A DNA stretch of 64,000 bases from Corticium candelabrum (Eukaryota; Porifera; Homoscleromorpha; Homosclerophorida; Plakinidae). The notes under the pieces are model-generated. The model was not told where the DNA came from, searched no databases, and worked only from the letters and a program-made list of their open reading frames with translations. The number at the start of each line of letters is the position of its first letter. The stretch's first letter is position 1. Below, in pieces: positions 1 through 13,400 of the stretch. The stretch lies in assembly GCF_963422355.1 (NCBI RefSeq), contig NC_085085.1:6859733-6923732 (forward strand), in the 5' to 3' direction. The position numbers and the translations under genes are program-made.

Positions 1-53
1 TCTTAATCCTCTCAGCATGGATCAAGTTACACAGAACTGGTTGCGACTATTGG

Positions 54-1671
54 ATGAGCATTGGGCATGATGAGACTGCCAAATGTCAGTTTGTCAGTTG
101 TCTGCCATACGTAGATGATCTGAAACTGTATGGCGGAAATCTTGATCAGTTGAAAGGGTTCTTGCACACAGTTCATACCTTCTCTGATGACATTCAGACA
201 AAGTTTAGTCTGGACAAGTGTGCAACAGTCAATGGCAAGCTCTCTGGACATAATTCTAGGGTGACAGTATGAAAAATGAACACTATCAACTTTCTGAAGC
301 TGGGTCAACTCTACAAGTATTTGGGTGTGGATGAGAGTATAACGGTATCCACCACATCACTACGCAGGAACGGCTCTGTTGTAAATATTTCGTAAAAGAT
401 GATCCTCGGACCAAGTTGTAGGTCAGAACAAGATTCTGCATGGCCCTCAACAGGTTTGCACTGCTGGTTCTCACTTATGGTTTGGTGTCATTCATTGGAG
501 AACTATGGACCTGCAGCAGCTTAATTGGCAAACCATAAATCTTCTTTCTATGCACGGTGTCTACCATCCTGCCGCAGACATTGTCCGGTTGCATGCTCCA
601 TGCACTGAGGGCAGCTGAGGGTTACAACAGATCAAGTTGACATATTAGTCTTGTATTGTGGGACTGGACAATTACCTTCATACCAGTTCTGGTCTCTCCA
701 TGCAGATGGTACAAGAGAGTGATTCTATAGAATAGCCTCACATTCAATCCAATGCATTAATTGCTCGTCAGTTTACTGCACAGTTGCAGCGAACTCAAGA
801 TGAGTAGCAGAACTTGCACGAAAGAGCAACCATCGTGTGTGCCTGTATCTTTGAGCAAGAGCTCAAGGCGAATGCAAAACACTTCCATATGTGCAGCAAT
901 TCTCTTCATGTACAGTCCTGGAGCAGAAAGCCTATGCGAAGTCAGCATTGTCGTCTCACTGAGAAATCACCTGTAGACATATGAATAGCTGAAGTCATCA
1001 AATATTTCTGCTGCAACCAAAAGACTGGCTGTTGCTGCTCAAGACCAAGCTCTTCAGACTCAGTATTATGAGTACAATGTTCTGCAGTGGTTTTTTTTGC
1101 AGTGCAGACCCGAAGACAGTCGACAACATTGTGGCCGGCTGTAATGCCTTGGTACCGACGAACTTCACTGATCGACACAATGAGGTAGCCTCCATCATCC
1201 ACTGGAACATTAATTTGTCGTCAGTTCAAGGTTCCAGTGGAGAGCAGATGGTACAGGCATCATCTTGATAGGCTTGTGGAGACAGATAACATCGCTATGA
1301 TGTGGGATACAGCCATCCCTACTGCTAAAAAGATCAATGCCAATCGTCCTGACATCTGCTTCAGAAAATAAGAAGGCAAACGCTTGTCTTCTTATTGATA
1401 TTAGCTGTCCTGCTGATGGCAACATCGCCAGGAAAAATGCTCAGAAGTTGATAAAGTACAGCAACTTGCAAGTGGAGGTAAGCCACACGTGGCAGTGTTA
1501 AACACTGGTTGTTCCAGTGGTGTTGGGAACATTGGGCATAGTGCACATAGGTATTGCGCGGTGGCTGTACATCTTTCCAGGTCATCACAACCCGCAGCAC
1601 TTAATACAAAAACAGTGCTTCTTGAATTCACCTGGATCCTGCGTAAATTTAAAGTCATGTCTTCTTTCTAG
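54..1671 (+). mobile_element. Decayed non-LTR retrotransposon, RT to C-terminal domain
   Basis: Frames broken by many stops carry remnants of one non-LTR retrotransposon reading rightwards. At 54-270 there is a reverse transcriptase palm remnant (CLPYVDDLKLYGG, RT motif C, followed by a DKCA-type motif). At about 1040-1420 there is a C-terminal region with TDRHNEVASIIHW and NRPDICF, which resembles an endonuclease-like tail domain. It ends near 1671 in ILRKFKVMSS. The same protein features occur in the same order at 24434-26000 on the minus strand (TDRHNQVAFIIHR, DRPDICF, ILRKVMSS), so these are two copies of one family. No intact frame remains. The left end runs out of the window. Family assignment inside the non-LTR class is uncertain. 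Confidence 0.6.
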
Positions 1672-2452
1672 ACAGTAATGATAGTCTATAAGCACCTAGC
1701 TAGGCTTGAGCCAGTCTCTTCACCGTCCTTTCCGTTCCCAGATGTCTCTTCATGCAGGTCAAGTCTACTGTAAAGCACCTCTGAGGCAGAGTTTGCTTCC
1801 AGATCGAGCTTATACAAGAGACCATATGAACCAGACTTCAAGATATGGTTTAGCATGGCACATAATTTCAGCCATGAGTCATAAGAAACAAGACTTTGTA
1901 CAAGTCACAAGACTTGGCGAGAGCTACTCAAAATGTTTACAGTGAACTAACTTCTGGTCGTGGATGCGTAGTGGAATATTCTGTTTGTGTCATGCCCAGA
2001 ATGTGCTATGCCTTCAATGTGGTCTAATCACAGAGCAGTATTTGCTATTGAACCTACACCGCAGAAACTACAAACAATGGATGAACGATGAATCAGATCC
2101 TGACACCATCATGAAAGTTTTTTGTCAGAACACAGTTATGTTTGTGATTGTCAGATCTTGTCAGAAATAACAACAGAACTTACCCCTTGGAACTGCTAAC
2201 ACGAAATTTCATAACTTGCGGACTTTATGATCACGTGAAACAACAGTCACTTTGTATGATTTTTAGATAGATTTTACAAGTCGTAATTCTTGGCGACAAT
2301 TCTATTGTGGTTTTCAGAAGGCTGTAGAAGCAAGGATGCAAACACAGCTTTAATTAGTAATTATTAAATTTCATTTTTCATATAGGCGTCAATTATTTAA
2401 TTAATTCTACTGGTCTCAACCATGTGCATTTGCGCAAGCGCGTACGCCTTAC
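1672..2452. other. Gene-poor stretch
   Basis: Short open frames only, none resembling a known family. It probably combines LINE 3' flank with intron 1 of the minus-strand heparanase paralogue whose exon 1 starts at 3017. Confidence 0.4.
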
Positions 2453-3017
2453 CGTTGCCCAGCTGCCATGACACGTTGTATCTTTTCTCCATCACGTAGT
2501 CAACCAGCTTCCGCACATTTCTGTAGTCCCAAGATCCGTCACCGAACCTCACTCGATCATTGAGATCGAAAAGCAGCAGGTTGCTTGTCGTCATCGTCAG
2601 ACGGTAGAGCTCGTCAAATATGGTCGAAGTCAAACACAGCGGTATTTTCCTTTTCGTCGCCTCCACACTGTTAGTATCGCCGTCACTGCTATTTTCAGAG
2701 CCATAATGTGGCGGAGGACAATCGTCCGACTGGTTGGCGAAAGTCACAAGCAATGCCTCGCGACCTCCTAATCTCCAGTAGGCTGGAGATAGACCTCTAA
2801 TCAGAGACTGGAACACTTCTGAGTTAATCATGCGACGTAACATTTTGCTGTTGTGAACTATGATTGTTTTTGGGCTGCTCGATAGAGATACGAAGTGACG
2901 CGGAATGTGAAATGCTGGCTTGTCCGTATCGATGTCGAGCAACTGTGCAGTGCAAAAGCACACAAGGAAAGTAGCTCTGATGAACAACGACGCGGTCGCA
3001 GGTTTCGACATTGCCAT
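2453..3017 (-). CDS. Heparanase-like GH79 protein, exon 1 (paralogue 1, partial)
   Basis: Heparanases are GH79 endo-beta-glucuronidases that cut heparan sulfate chains at the cell surface, in the matrix and in lysosomes. The exon opens with Met and a hydrophobic signal-peptide-like stretch (ASLFIRATFLVCFCTA). It then has the family core: FVSLSSSPKT, the LIRGLSPAYWRLGG strand-loop, LLLFDLNDR and YNVSWQLGN. It ends at a GT donor (gtaagg) in phase 1, exactly where exon 1 of the complete heparanase gene at 6768-19183 ends. The catalytic Glu and all later exons must therefore lie to the left of the window or be lost; they are not visible here. At 565 bases it is slightly longer than the 520-base exon 1 of its neighbour, because of an insert rich in Ser, Asp and Asn (about residues 95-120). 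Both copies are on the minus strand, a tandem arrangement. Confidence 0.85.
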
Positions 3018-4300
3018 AGATACTGTGAAGCTAAAACATGGAGCAGCTGCAGCAATAATCCGGGTTTACGAAATCGTCTCTGCCCGTACACGTGGCAATT
3101 ATCGTTGCGTAATATTAGATCAACAATGGTTTGTAGCACCCACTAGACCGGAATTTGCAATGACAAACATATGAGAAAGGTGGCAACCCCTAGACTGTAG
3201 GTAGATAGACTGTATATTTCAAAAATCAAATTCTCTTGTACAATGACGTGAAGGACACTACACTACACATAATATAGAAAATAAAGAATGACACCTGCAA
3301 CTTCAAACCTCTAATAAGCAACAGATTTACGTATATATGTATAATATCCACACGAAAGCCCCATATCAGCCAAAGTCTAGGGGTCCTGTTATAGTAGAAG
3401 GCCTATTTCAGTATAGACTGTGGTATAGCTAGTCGTTTGTAAAATACAGTAGATGAGCATTAGGCAGACAAAGTGAATGCTGTGTTTGAAATGAATCTAG
3501 GGTTTAGTCTCATACATCACAAACGGTCAACAGCAACAACATCACATGACATTATTCATCTCATTATACTGCAATTCCTTTAGAGCATCTGTCCTTCTGT
3601 CTGTCAGTTAAATTATTAGTTCATCAGCATGTCTGTCGATCAAAAGCAAGCCAACTTACTTCTTAATTAATAAGCAATATGACAATCAAAACGCTAATTA
3701 AGTCACCAGTCAACATCATTACAAGTCTTGCATTCCACCATTTTCCAGCCTCATCATGCAGACATTGTGCTATATACTCTGAGCTGTCAACATATAACTG
3801 GCACGTCCTGTTTATAGACTTTCCCTTTACTTTCACATCATTAAATCATTTCTCCACATCAGAGCTATCCCACACATCAACACATGACTAAGACTTGCAA
3901 TCACCTCCTTGTTTTAAAACCACAGTCTCATCATCATTAGTGTGAGACTCTTGAGACATCCCATCTTCACTGTTTACTGTATCAGCTATTTGATCCACAG
4001 ATGTCTTTACACCTCCAGTCACATCTTGTTTTACATCTGTTTGTGTTTTCACTTCAATATCACCAGGTCTATTAGTTCCATATATGCTTTGATCCTTCAG
4101 TTCTTTGTCAAATAATAAGTGCTGTTGTATATTCTTGCTGTTTTCGCTGTCTCTTCATGGATTGCTCTGATGTGCAAGTCGTTTGCTTTTGTCTCTCTGA
4201 GAGTGAGAGACAATGCGTTTGACTGAATCTGTGTATGGTAATCAGCTAATGATTGTCCTCACAGCCAGACAGATTGAGGGATACTGTGAGAACATGCATT
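3018..4300. other. Intergenic DNA between heparanase paralogues, no gene seen
   Basis: A+T-rich DNA upstream of paralogue 1. No family-like reading frame, TATA box or other clear promoter element is recognised. Confidence 0.4.
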
Positions 4301-4380
4301 CCAGCAGGTCAAGTTACAATTGGATCCAACACTGGAAACTGTAACAAACGGAGTTCAACGACGTCTAGTGGCAACAGGAT

Positions 4381-4664
4381 TTCATTCACCATCTTGCATT
4401 ATGATTGCAGAAGTTCCTCCATCACCAAGTGACAGAATTAGAGAGGAATTAGAACTTGTTCAATATAGTTTGCAGTACGTACAGTACGAAGTAGGTGAAG
4501 TAGGAGGCTGGATGGTGAGCGCACATGTCTTTCTTTGCCGTATACGTAGACGTGGGATTAATTCGCGTGTAGCTGCAACTAAAACAATCGATATCGTCCG
4601 TCAAAGTTACAGAACAAACGGTTGACTAGAGATATAGACCATGGCAACCTTCCTTTCTAACAGA
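4381..4664 (+). repeat. Dispersed repeat, copy 1
   Basis: A segment of about 280 bases is repeated in direct orientation at about 5452-5705. Shared landmarks include gattgcagaagttcctccatcac, split here as gattgcagaagttcc then tccatcac, and cgtccgtcaaagttacag followed by aacaaacggttg. A 101-codon frame (4320-4625) is open in this copy but broken in the second, so I do not call it a gene. Confidence 0.6.
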
Positions 4665-4771
4665 CTTGCACGAGTTGTTGACAGGTCCGTCGGAAGGAAC
4701 TTGTTAAAGATTGCGCAAGCTAAATGTGTCATAGCGCCACGCCTACTTTAAATTAATATCAATACTAGGTA

Positions 4772-5451
4772 TCCGTAGTCTCGCGTAGCCAGACCCCTTT
4801 CCGCCGCGTCCTCCCCGGCGCTCGAACCGTGGCTGGAGAGCGCTGTCACTGACATTCGATTCCCGGCTGCTTTGTGCATGTTTAGTGTCTCCTTATCTAG
4901 CAAAAGGGGTTAAATTATGATGGAAGGATATGACCAGTATTACATTAATTAACTTAACTTAATTAACTCAAAATGAAAATAGAAGATGCTCAGAGAAGTC
5001 AGAACTGTCATCAGATTTCAAAATCATGTTTCCTGATGGTGTACACGTGCAAATATTAAATTTTAATTTGTCTTCAAAGGATATTAGCTAACAATCAATA
5101 ATGCAATCAGCCCAGGCAAAGAACGGGATCTGTAACGAGATATTCTACTTTGGATAATCGATCTCAGAACAGGATATTATTGAACGGGATACAACTCTGA
5201 AGGAAATTCTTCATGAGAATACTGCCCAGCTGCTAATAAATTCTTCAGAATGCAGTAAAAATGCAAGTGAAGGAGATATACTTAAGTAATGATAAATTCT
5301 CAGAACAAGATACTCACGCAACAACATAAATTTACATACAATTAACGTTAAAGTAATTAACTCTCTGTTAATGAAGGAGACATACTTCATGAATGCATAC
5401 AACAATAAATTTGACCACACATGATGGCTATACAGGATGGAATGCAGTATC
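4772..5451. other. Gene-poor stretch between repeat copies
   Basis: Contains a short GC-rich block (4775-4860) starting tcgcgtagccagacccc, which resembles the arms of the small inverted-repeat element at 52694-52772. The rest is A+T rich with repeated TTAATTAA. No gene seen. Confidence 0.35.
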
Positions 5452-5705
5452 GCGCATTATGATTGCAGAAGTTCCTTCATCACAAAAGTGACTGAATTAG
5501 AGAAAAATTAGAGCTTGTGTTCAGTATATTTACAGTACATACAGTACGAGGTAGCTGAAGTAGAAGGCTGGATGGTGCGCGTGCATGTAACTCTGTATGT
5601 GAGTATACGTATGATTAATTCACTGTATAGCTGCAACTAACAATCACTATCGTCCGTCAAAGTTACAGAACAAACGGTTGGCCAAAGATATACACCATCC
5701 CAGCC
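5452..5705 (+). repeat. Dispersed repeat, copy 2
   Basis: Diverged direct copy of 4381-4664, with small indels that close the reading frame found in copy 1. About 800 bases separate the two copies. Confidence 0.6.
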
Positions 5706-6221
5706 ATCCTTGCAAATTGAGTTGCATGAGCTGACAGAAAGCATGTCAGTGGGCTGAATAATCCACAGAAGTGCAAACAAATTCAATTTCATAGTTGGTA
5801 TGTATCCTGGCTATTTATCAGTCAATACAGTCTCAGATGCTCTTGCCCTGTTTCTTATGGCTTATAGCTAAAATGATTAGACCACATTCAAGGCCAGACA
5901 TAGCCAGCCAGCCAGCCAGCCACATAAGCTGCAGACCGGAAGTCAGTTCACCCCTATATGTTTTGAATAGCTATTCGCCAAGTCTCGTGACTTTTACAAA
6001 GTCCAATTTCTTACACAACTCATAGCTAAATTAACGCAGACTCCTACATGATATCACATTCTACATCAATCATTTCAATTTTGTAAATGCAAAAAGAAAT
6101 GTTACTACACATACTGCAATTTTTGTTAGGGGTCGTTCAAAATTATCGACTAATTCACAAGCGTACAAAGCGTACGCTAAGGAGGAGGGGTTACGGCCTC
6201 TATACACTTTATAAATGTTGA

Positions 6222-6440
6222 TTGGTTGTAAGTGGATCATGCCAATATTCTGTTTTCCATGACTGGAGTTGCATCATACACTGTTCCCGTGCTATTCACC
6301 CATATGTACAAGATTTGCAAAGATGTGCAACTGCAGCACTCGGTTTTGTACTAGAACAACAGCAGCTGTCCACAAAGAGCCCAGCTGTCTCTACCACGAC
6401 TTTCTCAATGTTTCATCTTTGTTCATATGAATCATTCAAG
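6222..6440 (+). repeat. Dispersed repeat with undisturbed (empty) site
   Basis: This segment (gttttccatgactggagttg; agaacaacagcagctgtcca) recurs at about 42450-43345. There it is interrupted by a 0.68-kb element at 42551-43228. Here the run around gatttgcaaagatgtgcaac is continuous and acts as the empty-site reference. Confidence 0.6.
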
Positions 6441-6767
6441 CAGGTCAAGTGGAATGAAGGAAGAACTCTGTATCAATGCAGAAGCGTTGAAAACCCCGTC
6501 ACCAACAACATTGCGTATGGTCTGGGGAGGGGAGGAAGGCTTCAGAAAAGCATGTACTTTGCACGCTCGTAAAATTGTCAATAATTTTAACGACTTGACT
6601 CATACAATGTATTGTACCCACTGATTACTCATTGTAAATATCTAAAATGACATACCAATCCTAGGTTGGCATTTATTGACATGGCTAATGTGACAACAAT
6701 GCATGTGTCAATAATGTACATATAACAGCTTATTACTACACTGACACCTGCATTTTCTTCTTGTTTG

Positions 6768-7007
6768 TTATATTGTAGATAGACAAGCCTCAGCCTTTGC
6801 ATTTTGAATGACATAAAATCCATAAGTTAGAGGAGGTAGGCTTATAGTCTGAGAATTCGCTTGTGTTGTTGGTGTAATCATAGGCAATTGGTTATCCATA
6901 GACATTTCTAGTTTATCTCCATTCAACAATGTGAAACTAGATAACAAAAGCAACAATAAGTATTCAAATATAGTTACCAATTCTGGTTATTCCGTGTGAC
7001 ATGTCTG

Positions 7008-7099
<92 letters not shown>

Positions 7100-10000
7100 G
7101 TTCTATCTATCTTATCTATCTATCCTGTCTAATACACCCCATACTTTGATGTAATTCCTCCTATTCCTGGTGTCAAAAGATAGACATCTACATTGAACTG
7201 AGAAAGTGGTTCCACCAATTGAATAGTTGCTGGTTTCTCTGTTTGTATATTGATTAAAATCAAAGTGACATCACCTGCCATGTACGATCTAAATACACAC
7301 ATAGCATACACAAAATTCACAAACAGATCACACACAAACTGCTTAAATAATTGTGCTCACAAACCTTGATTGACATGAAAGGCAAATGTGAAAACTGATA
7401 TCAAAACACATGCGCTTTGATTATCATTATTGGCAATTGGTCATGAAATATAATCTGTCATAACCACTTATAATTCCGTTTTTACTGAGCTCAGATATAA
7501 CTAAGTAAAGGAAGTATACAATTTGAATTCCGTACATTTCCTTGATACAAATTCACAGTAACTTACCCAAGCGTCTGGCAATGTAGTGTATAGTAAGGTC
7601 TTTCTTAATGTAAACATTCAACAAATTTCACTGTGATATGTGATAAAAGATACAACCAAGCTGTCTCAGCACAGAACAAAGCAGGTACCCAACCTTTTAG
7701 GACATCGGCTCCAATTCATTGAGTTACTTTCTTGTTTTTGATTAGTTAAGAATACTTGCTACAAAGACAAGCAAATCCTTTGATTGCTATAGCAATAGCA
7801 AGTCTATCTGGTGCCTTCAGGAAAAGCTTCCTCACTCCTGCCAGTAGATTATCTTACATTTATTAGAGTACAGATAAATCACAACTGTTGTAAAAGTTCA
7901 GACAAAGCAGTTCACTGTTAAATATTAATTAAAGGCATGTGCGCATGCTCTAAAACATTCAGTGACATGAAACATAACAACTGTCTGTGCAACAGCAAAT
8001 TGCCCCTCATACGTTTGACCACTACTGCAAAAATATTTTTATCAACACAATGTATTGAACTCTTTAATTCATTCTAGAATTAACAATTGATTCATCTAAA
8101 TACCTCTTAATTGCAGTATCATTTGGTTGAGTGCAAAAAGCAAAACTTCGCACCGATTGGTTCATGTTAAGCTGACCATCGACATTGAGAACAACAGAAC
8201 CAACAAGATGTTTGAACAAGTAAGAAACCCAATAACTCTAGTAAACACACAAAGCAAGAAAATTTGAAGGTACTGTAGTCAATATTCAAGCATTACAAGA
8301 CAGATGCAGATACAATCTTATCAACACAAAGTAGCAATACATTTGCACTAAATAATGTAAAGACACTCATTGTTCGTCATTTGTCATTTTGTGACTATAT
8401 TGTTTCATTTCAAACAGACATCAATCTGTATTTATCAATTAATCTGTATTTTGTCAACACAGTAGACCATCGCATATCTGACCCTTTTTGCAAAGCGGAT
8501 ATGATGTCACAAGCCCATTTGCGCAAGCGCAGTAATAAGGTGCAGTGATGACGCCAAAGATACAGAGGCTTCTAGGATTAGTTTGGTGATCGTAGTTTGC
8601 ATACAGTACACATATTATGTCTTCATGCAATAGTTTGATCACTAGCATACTGTACATGTTTCAGAGGTCAGAACATGTACATACTGGGACTCAAGAAAGC
8701 AGAATGGAACTCCGAGGTACTGTTGAAACTCCAACGCTTCACAACCCATTCTTTTCACTTATCCCCCCCCCCTTATTCCTCCGAGGCTTGCCCAAAGAGG
8801 GTTGAATATGCAAGGATCTACTGTACTTCTGTATATTTCAAATGAATCATAAAATTTATTTGACTGATACATTTAGTATTACTACAAAGGGAGTAAAATT
8901 GGTGGGATCCATTAGACCACGAGAATCAGTAAAGAGAGTCTGATGACACACAACGGAATGTCCCATCCTTGCTGCCAAGCCAAGCTTGTACAGCCACCTT
9001 TATAAAGCCATAATGTCACATAGCTGTCACCTTGATACTAATTCAATCTGACTTACATAAAGCCTGCAGCATACGAGCCAGATATATTGTGGACTGCATC
9101 AGAGCCAAGAATAGATCCGGTTTCGGTCAACCAGTAATCTACTTTGTATCCCTTTGTGCAAGACTTCAATGTTTGAATACTTAGAAGAAGACTGTCCAAA
9201 ATACTAGCATTGTGCATCTGCTCAACAGTTGGATTTGGATTTCGAATAAAGTATCTGGACAGACAGACAGACAAATAAACAAGCACATACACAGGCAAAC
9301 AGGAAAACAAACAAACAGACAAACAAAATTTTGTTGCATATTACTCACTGATGCCATGATAATGCATTGACAAACTGCAAACCTCCACTGCTAATCCACC
9401 TATGAAACAATCTCATCTGTTACTTTATCACAGCAACAAACCATTCTACTGTTTTGCAAAAACAGAACGTGTGAGACATACATGCTTTTGTGTATAAGTT
9501 TGTTTGTCTGTACAAATGCTCTAGTGAAAGCAACCACTCTTATGATAAGAGTTGTTGCACACTACCACCACACAACAACAATAATGCCTTACTGTGTCAA
9601 GTACTCGTAATTTTCCACATCTGACTTAACTTCATATGGATTAGTGCTCTCTAGACCAACTATAATCTGACGAGCTCTGACGAATTTTCGAAGAGTCTTA
9701 AAGTCGTCCACTGATTGCTTTGGTTCAACGGTGACATTAAAATGATCTGGATATGCGTGTGGTTCTACAGGACAACAACAATCATGCTTGATTGAAACTA
9801 ACTGCTACTCCTAATGTTACAATACTTTGCTATTTAAAAATGTAAAAGTTGACTTTATCAAGAATATTAAGTATTAAAAAATTAAAGACAAGTAATATTT
9901 TCTATGGGAATACAAGTGAAATGCAGAATTAAGAAACTTCTTTCATGGTCACAGTAAGACGAAATTCTGACTCCTGTACAATGTTTCACTTTAATAGCAC

Positions 10001-10385
10001 ATATCCAGTTAGTCATGTGTAGAAGATATAGCTTTACCAACTATTAGAGGCATTAACTATGCAGTGAACTGTACCCTGTTAACTAAAAGCATCCAACTAT
10101 TCAAGTAGAAAACTAATTCTCAGACTCGACTATTCAATAAACTAACATTTTTCCACCCAGAAGTAACTACAAACATACTGTACCCACTGACATGAGCCAG
10201 CCACGCATTGAATGCACAATGACAGTGTGCTACTCAGAGCTCATCACTAATGCACTATACCCACCCTTGAGTTCTGTACATTTCTCAAAGTCTGTACAAT
10301 TTGCCATTGATTCCACTTTTCCTAATTCAAAGTCACCAGAAAACTGCAAGAATCCATTTAACAGATTAGGTGTGTGGTGTGGTGT

Positions 10386-10466
<81 letters not shown>

Positions 10467-13400
10467 TGATCCTATAGTATATAGACTAAATAGTATGCAA
10501 TTAACATCCGGTCAGCTTCCTGCAGCATGCCTGAAGACATAAGTGCAAAGTCTAAGGAAGATTAAAACTGATGCATCTACTATGTGTACCTAGAGCTTTT
10601 GCGAAGAAGTCGTAGTAGTAAAGTTTGGACAAGTTGTCACAATCATGCAGTCACTTCATGCAGTGTACATGTCTGTTAAATACTACTGGTTCTACTGTAG
10701 TGATTTATCATATTATACTGTCACTGACAGCTGCTGTCAACTAGAGCAGCTAGGCTAGTTTTCTATAGAACGTAACTAAGAACTTCATGTTATTGAAAAT
10801 GTTGAGTTTTGCTAAATCTTAACGCTGACCACAAAACTAAATGTTAATAAAGCATTTTGTAGTCATCTACGAGTCTAATATAACACAAAAATCACAAAAA
10901 ACATAAAGCCAGTTACCCAGTCAAACTGTGTATAAAGAACTAAGCACGCTAGGCTAATACCCGTATTAGAACACTACACCCCTGTTTTAGCTAGTGGAGT
11001 CCACAGTTGTCTAAGCTTCCAAATTCTGATTGACCTCCTCAGCACAGGTTTTGATGATGCTCGAGGTGTGGGGGAACTGGAAGTGTTCTTTCTCCAACTC
11101 TGATGATGGCAAAGTTAGATTAAAGTAGGTAGATTTTTGTCGGCTACAGTCCTACATGTTTCATCAATTTACTTCTGTTAGAGTCATACATGCTTTCAAT
11201 AATTACTTCTGTTGGAGTCATACACGCTTCATCAGTAGTTTGAATATTCTGTTAAGTGTTATTACTGATTCGTGTACTAGTAAGAGGTTGTGATGAAATT
11301 ATTCTGTAAGTCCTAACCGTAGTTGATTATATGGCAACTGTTGTGTTCTAAAACAGGTACGTAGTCTAGTGTGCTTAGTTCTTCACAGTTTGACTGGGTA
11401 ACTGGCTTCGTGTTTTTCTGTGATTGTTGTGCTATAGTAGACTCGTAAAAGTTTTACACTACAGTGGCGATGAGGATGGAATGTCGTCTTGTCTAGCAAT
11501 CAGGAGTTTCAACCCTACAAAGGACGAGTGATTCATGGAGTCATCGGTTCGACAATTAATGGTTGGTCATCAGTCCGTGCTCACAAGGACAACAGGCGGC
11601 AGAGAAGTCCAAGGCAGCATTCTGCACTTCCATTAGTTCAGAAACATTCAGGTTATTATGTAATTCGTGTGCACCAGCCAAGCGAAAAGCGTGTACATAT
11701 GAGGAATTGCATGAAAACTGGATGCGCATTTTGGCACTAAACATTTGGTTCTTGTGGAACGTTCTGGTCTACAGTCGCAGAAGGAGTCGCTTACAAGCTA
11801 TATGACTGAAAACAGCCGTCTAGCATCCACAAGAGATTGGCCTGTAGACTGGCTGAACGAAAGCTTGCGAGACAGATTTGTGGTAGGTGTGTTCAATAAT
11901 CGTTTGCGTCAGATTCTACTGACACAAGATCATAAGAAATTGTTTAACGAGTTTCTTCAGTTAGCCCTGACATTTTGAAGCCAGTCAACGTGAATCATCT
12001 GAGAGTCAGTACAAGCCTGCGATGAGACATATACTACGTCGTACAGACGAAACAGAGTCTGAATGTATTGAACATTCTGTACTCACTGTAAATCAAAAGA
12101 GGAAACAACCTATCTCTAAGAAGAAACAACAATGTGACAGTTGTGGTGGAAATCACACAGATCAACATGCAAATTTCAAAATGCAAAAAGTGCTTTCATT
12201 GTGACAGGCTGGGTAATACTAGTAAGGTGTGTCAGTGTCGTTCATTTACTGCTGCAATTCAGGTGGATCAACAAGTACATTCAGTTGTTCATCTAAATAG
12301 TAAAGAAAATCCTGAAGCTGAAATTCCTCCAATTTACCCAATCGTACAATTACCAGAATTCAGTAGGAAACTGAAACTGATGGTAGACTCAGCATCTCCA
12401 ATTTCCTTTGTCAATCTACTGACATGGCATGATCTCGACTGTCTTAAATTATTACCAACTTCCAGAATTCTAGGAGCTTTCGAAGGCCAGTTAATTCTTC
12501 CAGTGGGCTATTTTAATTAAAGCAAAAGTTCAAAAAAATGAACATCCACACACTACTACTACATGTACCTTACAAATATATGTATCTCGTAAAGGAGTGA
12601 ATCTAATTGGACGAGACGGCAGTAGAGATTTGAAAATTTATCTGGATCCAAGACAACTGATAAGAGTAATGTTGGAAGAAAACCCCAGAAAACTTCAGCA
12701 AAGTTTGGAAATGCACTCGGAATTATTCAAACCGGGCTTAGGTTGCTGTTCTACAATGCAAGCTACGTTAACACTCCACGAAGGAGCAACTCCTAAGTAT
12801 TTCAAACCAAAGAAGTTATCATTTGCATATAAACCCATCGTCTGTGAGGAGCTCAATCGATTGGAATGAGAGAGAGTGATAAAGTTTCACATTCTGACTG
12901 GCCACTCCCATATTGGTCGTATAAAACCAATGGCAAAGTTATAATAATTTGTGGTGACTGTAATAGATAAGATAGTGACTGAGCATGCGTGTAGCTTGCA
13001 AGTGAGATTCTGTAGCTCTGAGTGTGTATAAGCAAACTTAGCAAGTGCTGTATGTTCTAAGCTATATAGAAATAGATCATCGATATAACTACAGAGTATC
13101 GATACGACAGTGGCGACGAGGATGGCTGCCAAAGTAGAGTTTGGGAAACTCAGTGAGTTTCGGCACGGCGTGGACACTGTCGACGACTACGTGGACAGGT
13201 TTGAACTCTACACAGTGGCCAACGACATTACAAATGACGACAAGAAAAGAGCGGTGTTCTTGACATCCGTGGGAGCCACAACATACGCCTTACTCACTAA
13301 CCTCCTCAGACCAGCAAAACCGCAGTCAAAGTCGCTCGACGATCTGGTCAGGTTGATGAGGGACAACATGGAGCCCAAAGCGATCGTGATAGCGGAACGC

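Noticed and set aside
10192-10542. 116-codon plus-strand frame
   Set aside because: Half of it is the (GT)n repeat and the rest lies antisense in heparanase intron 1 with no family similarity.
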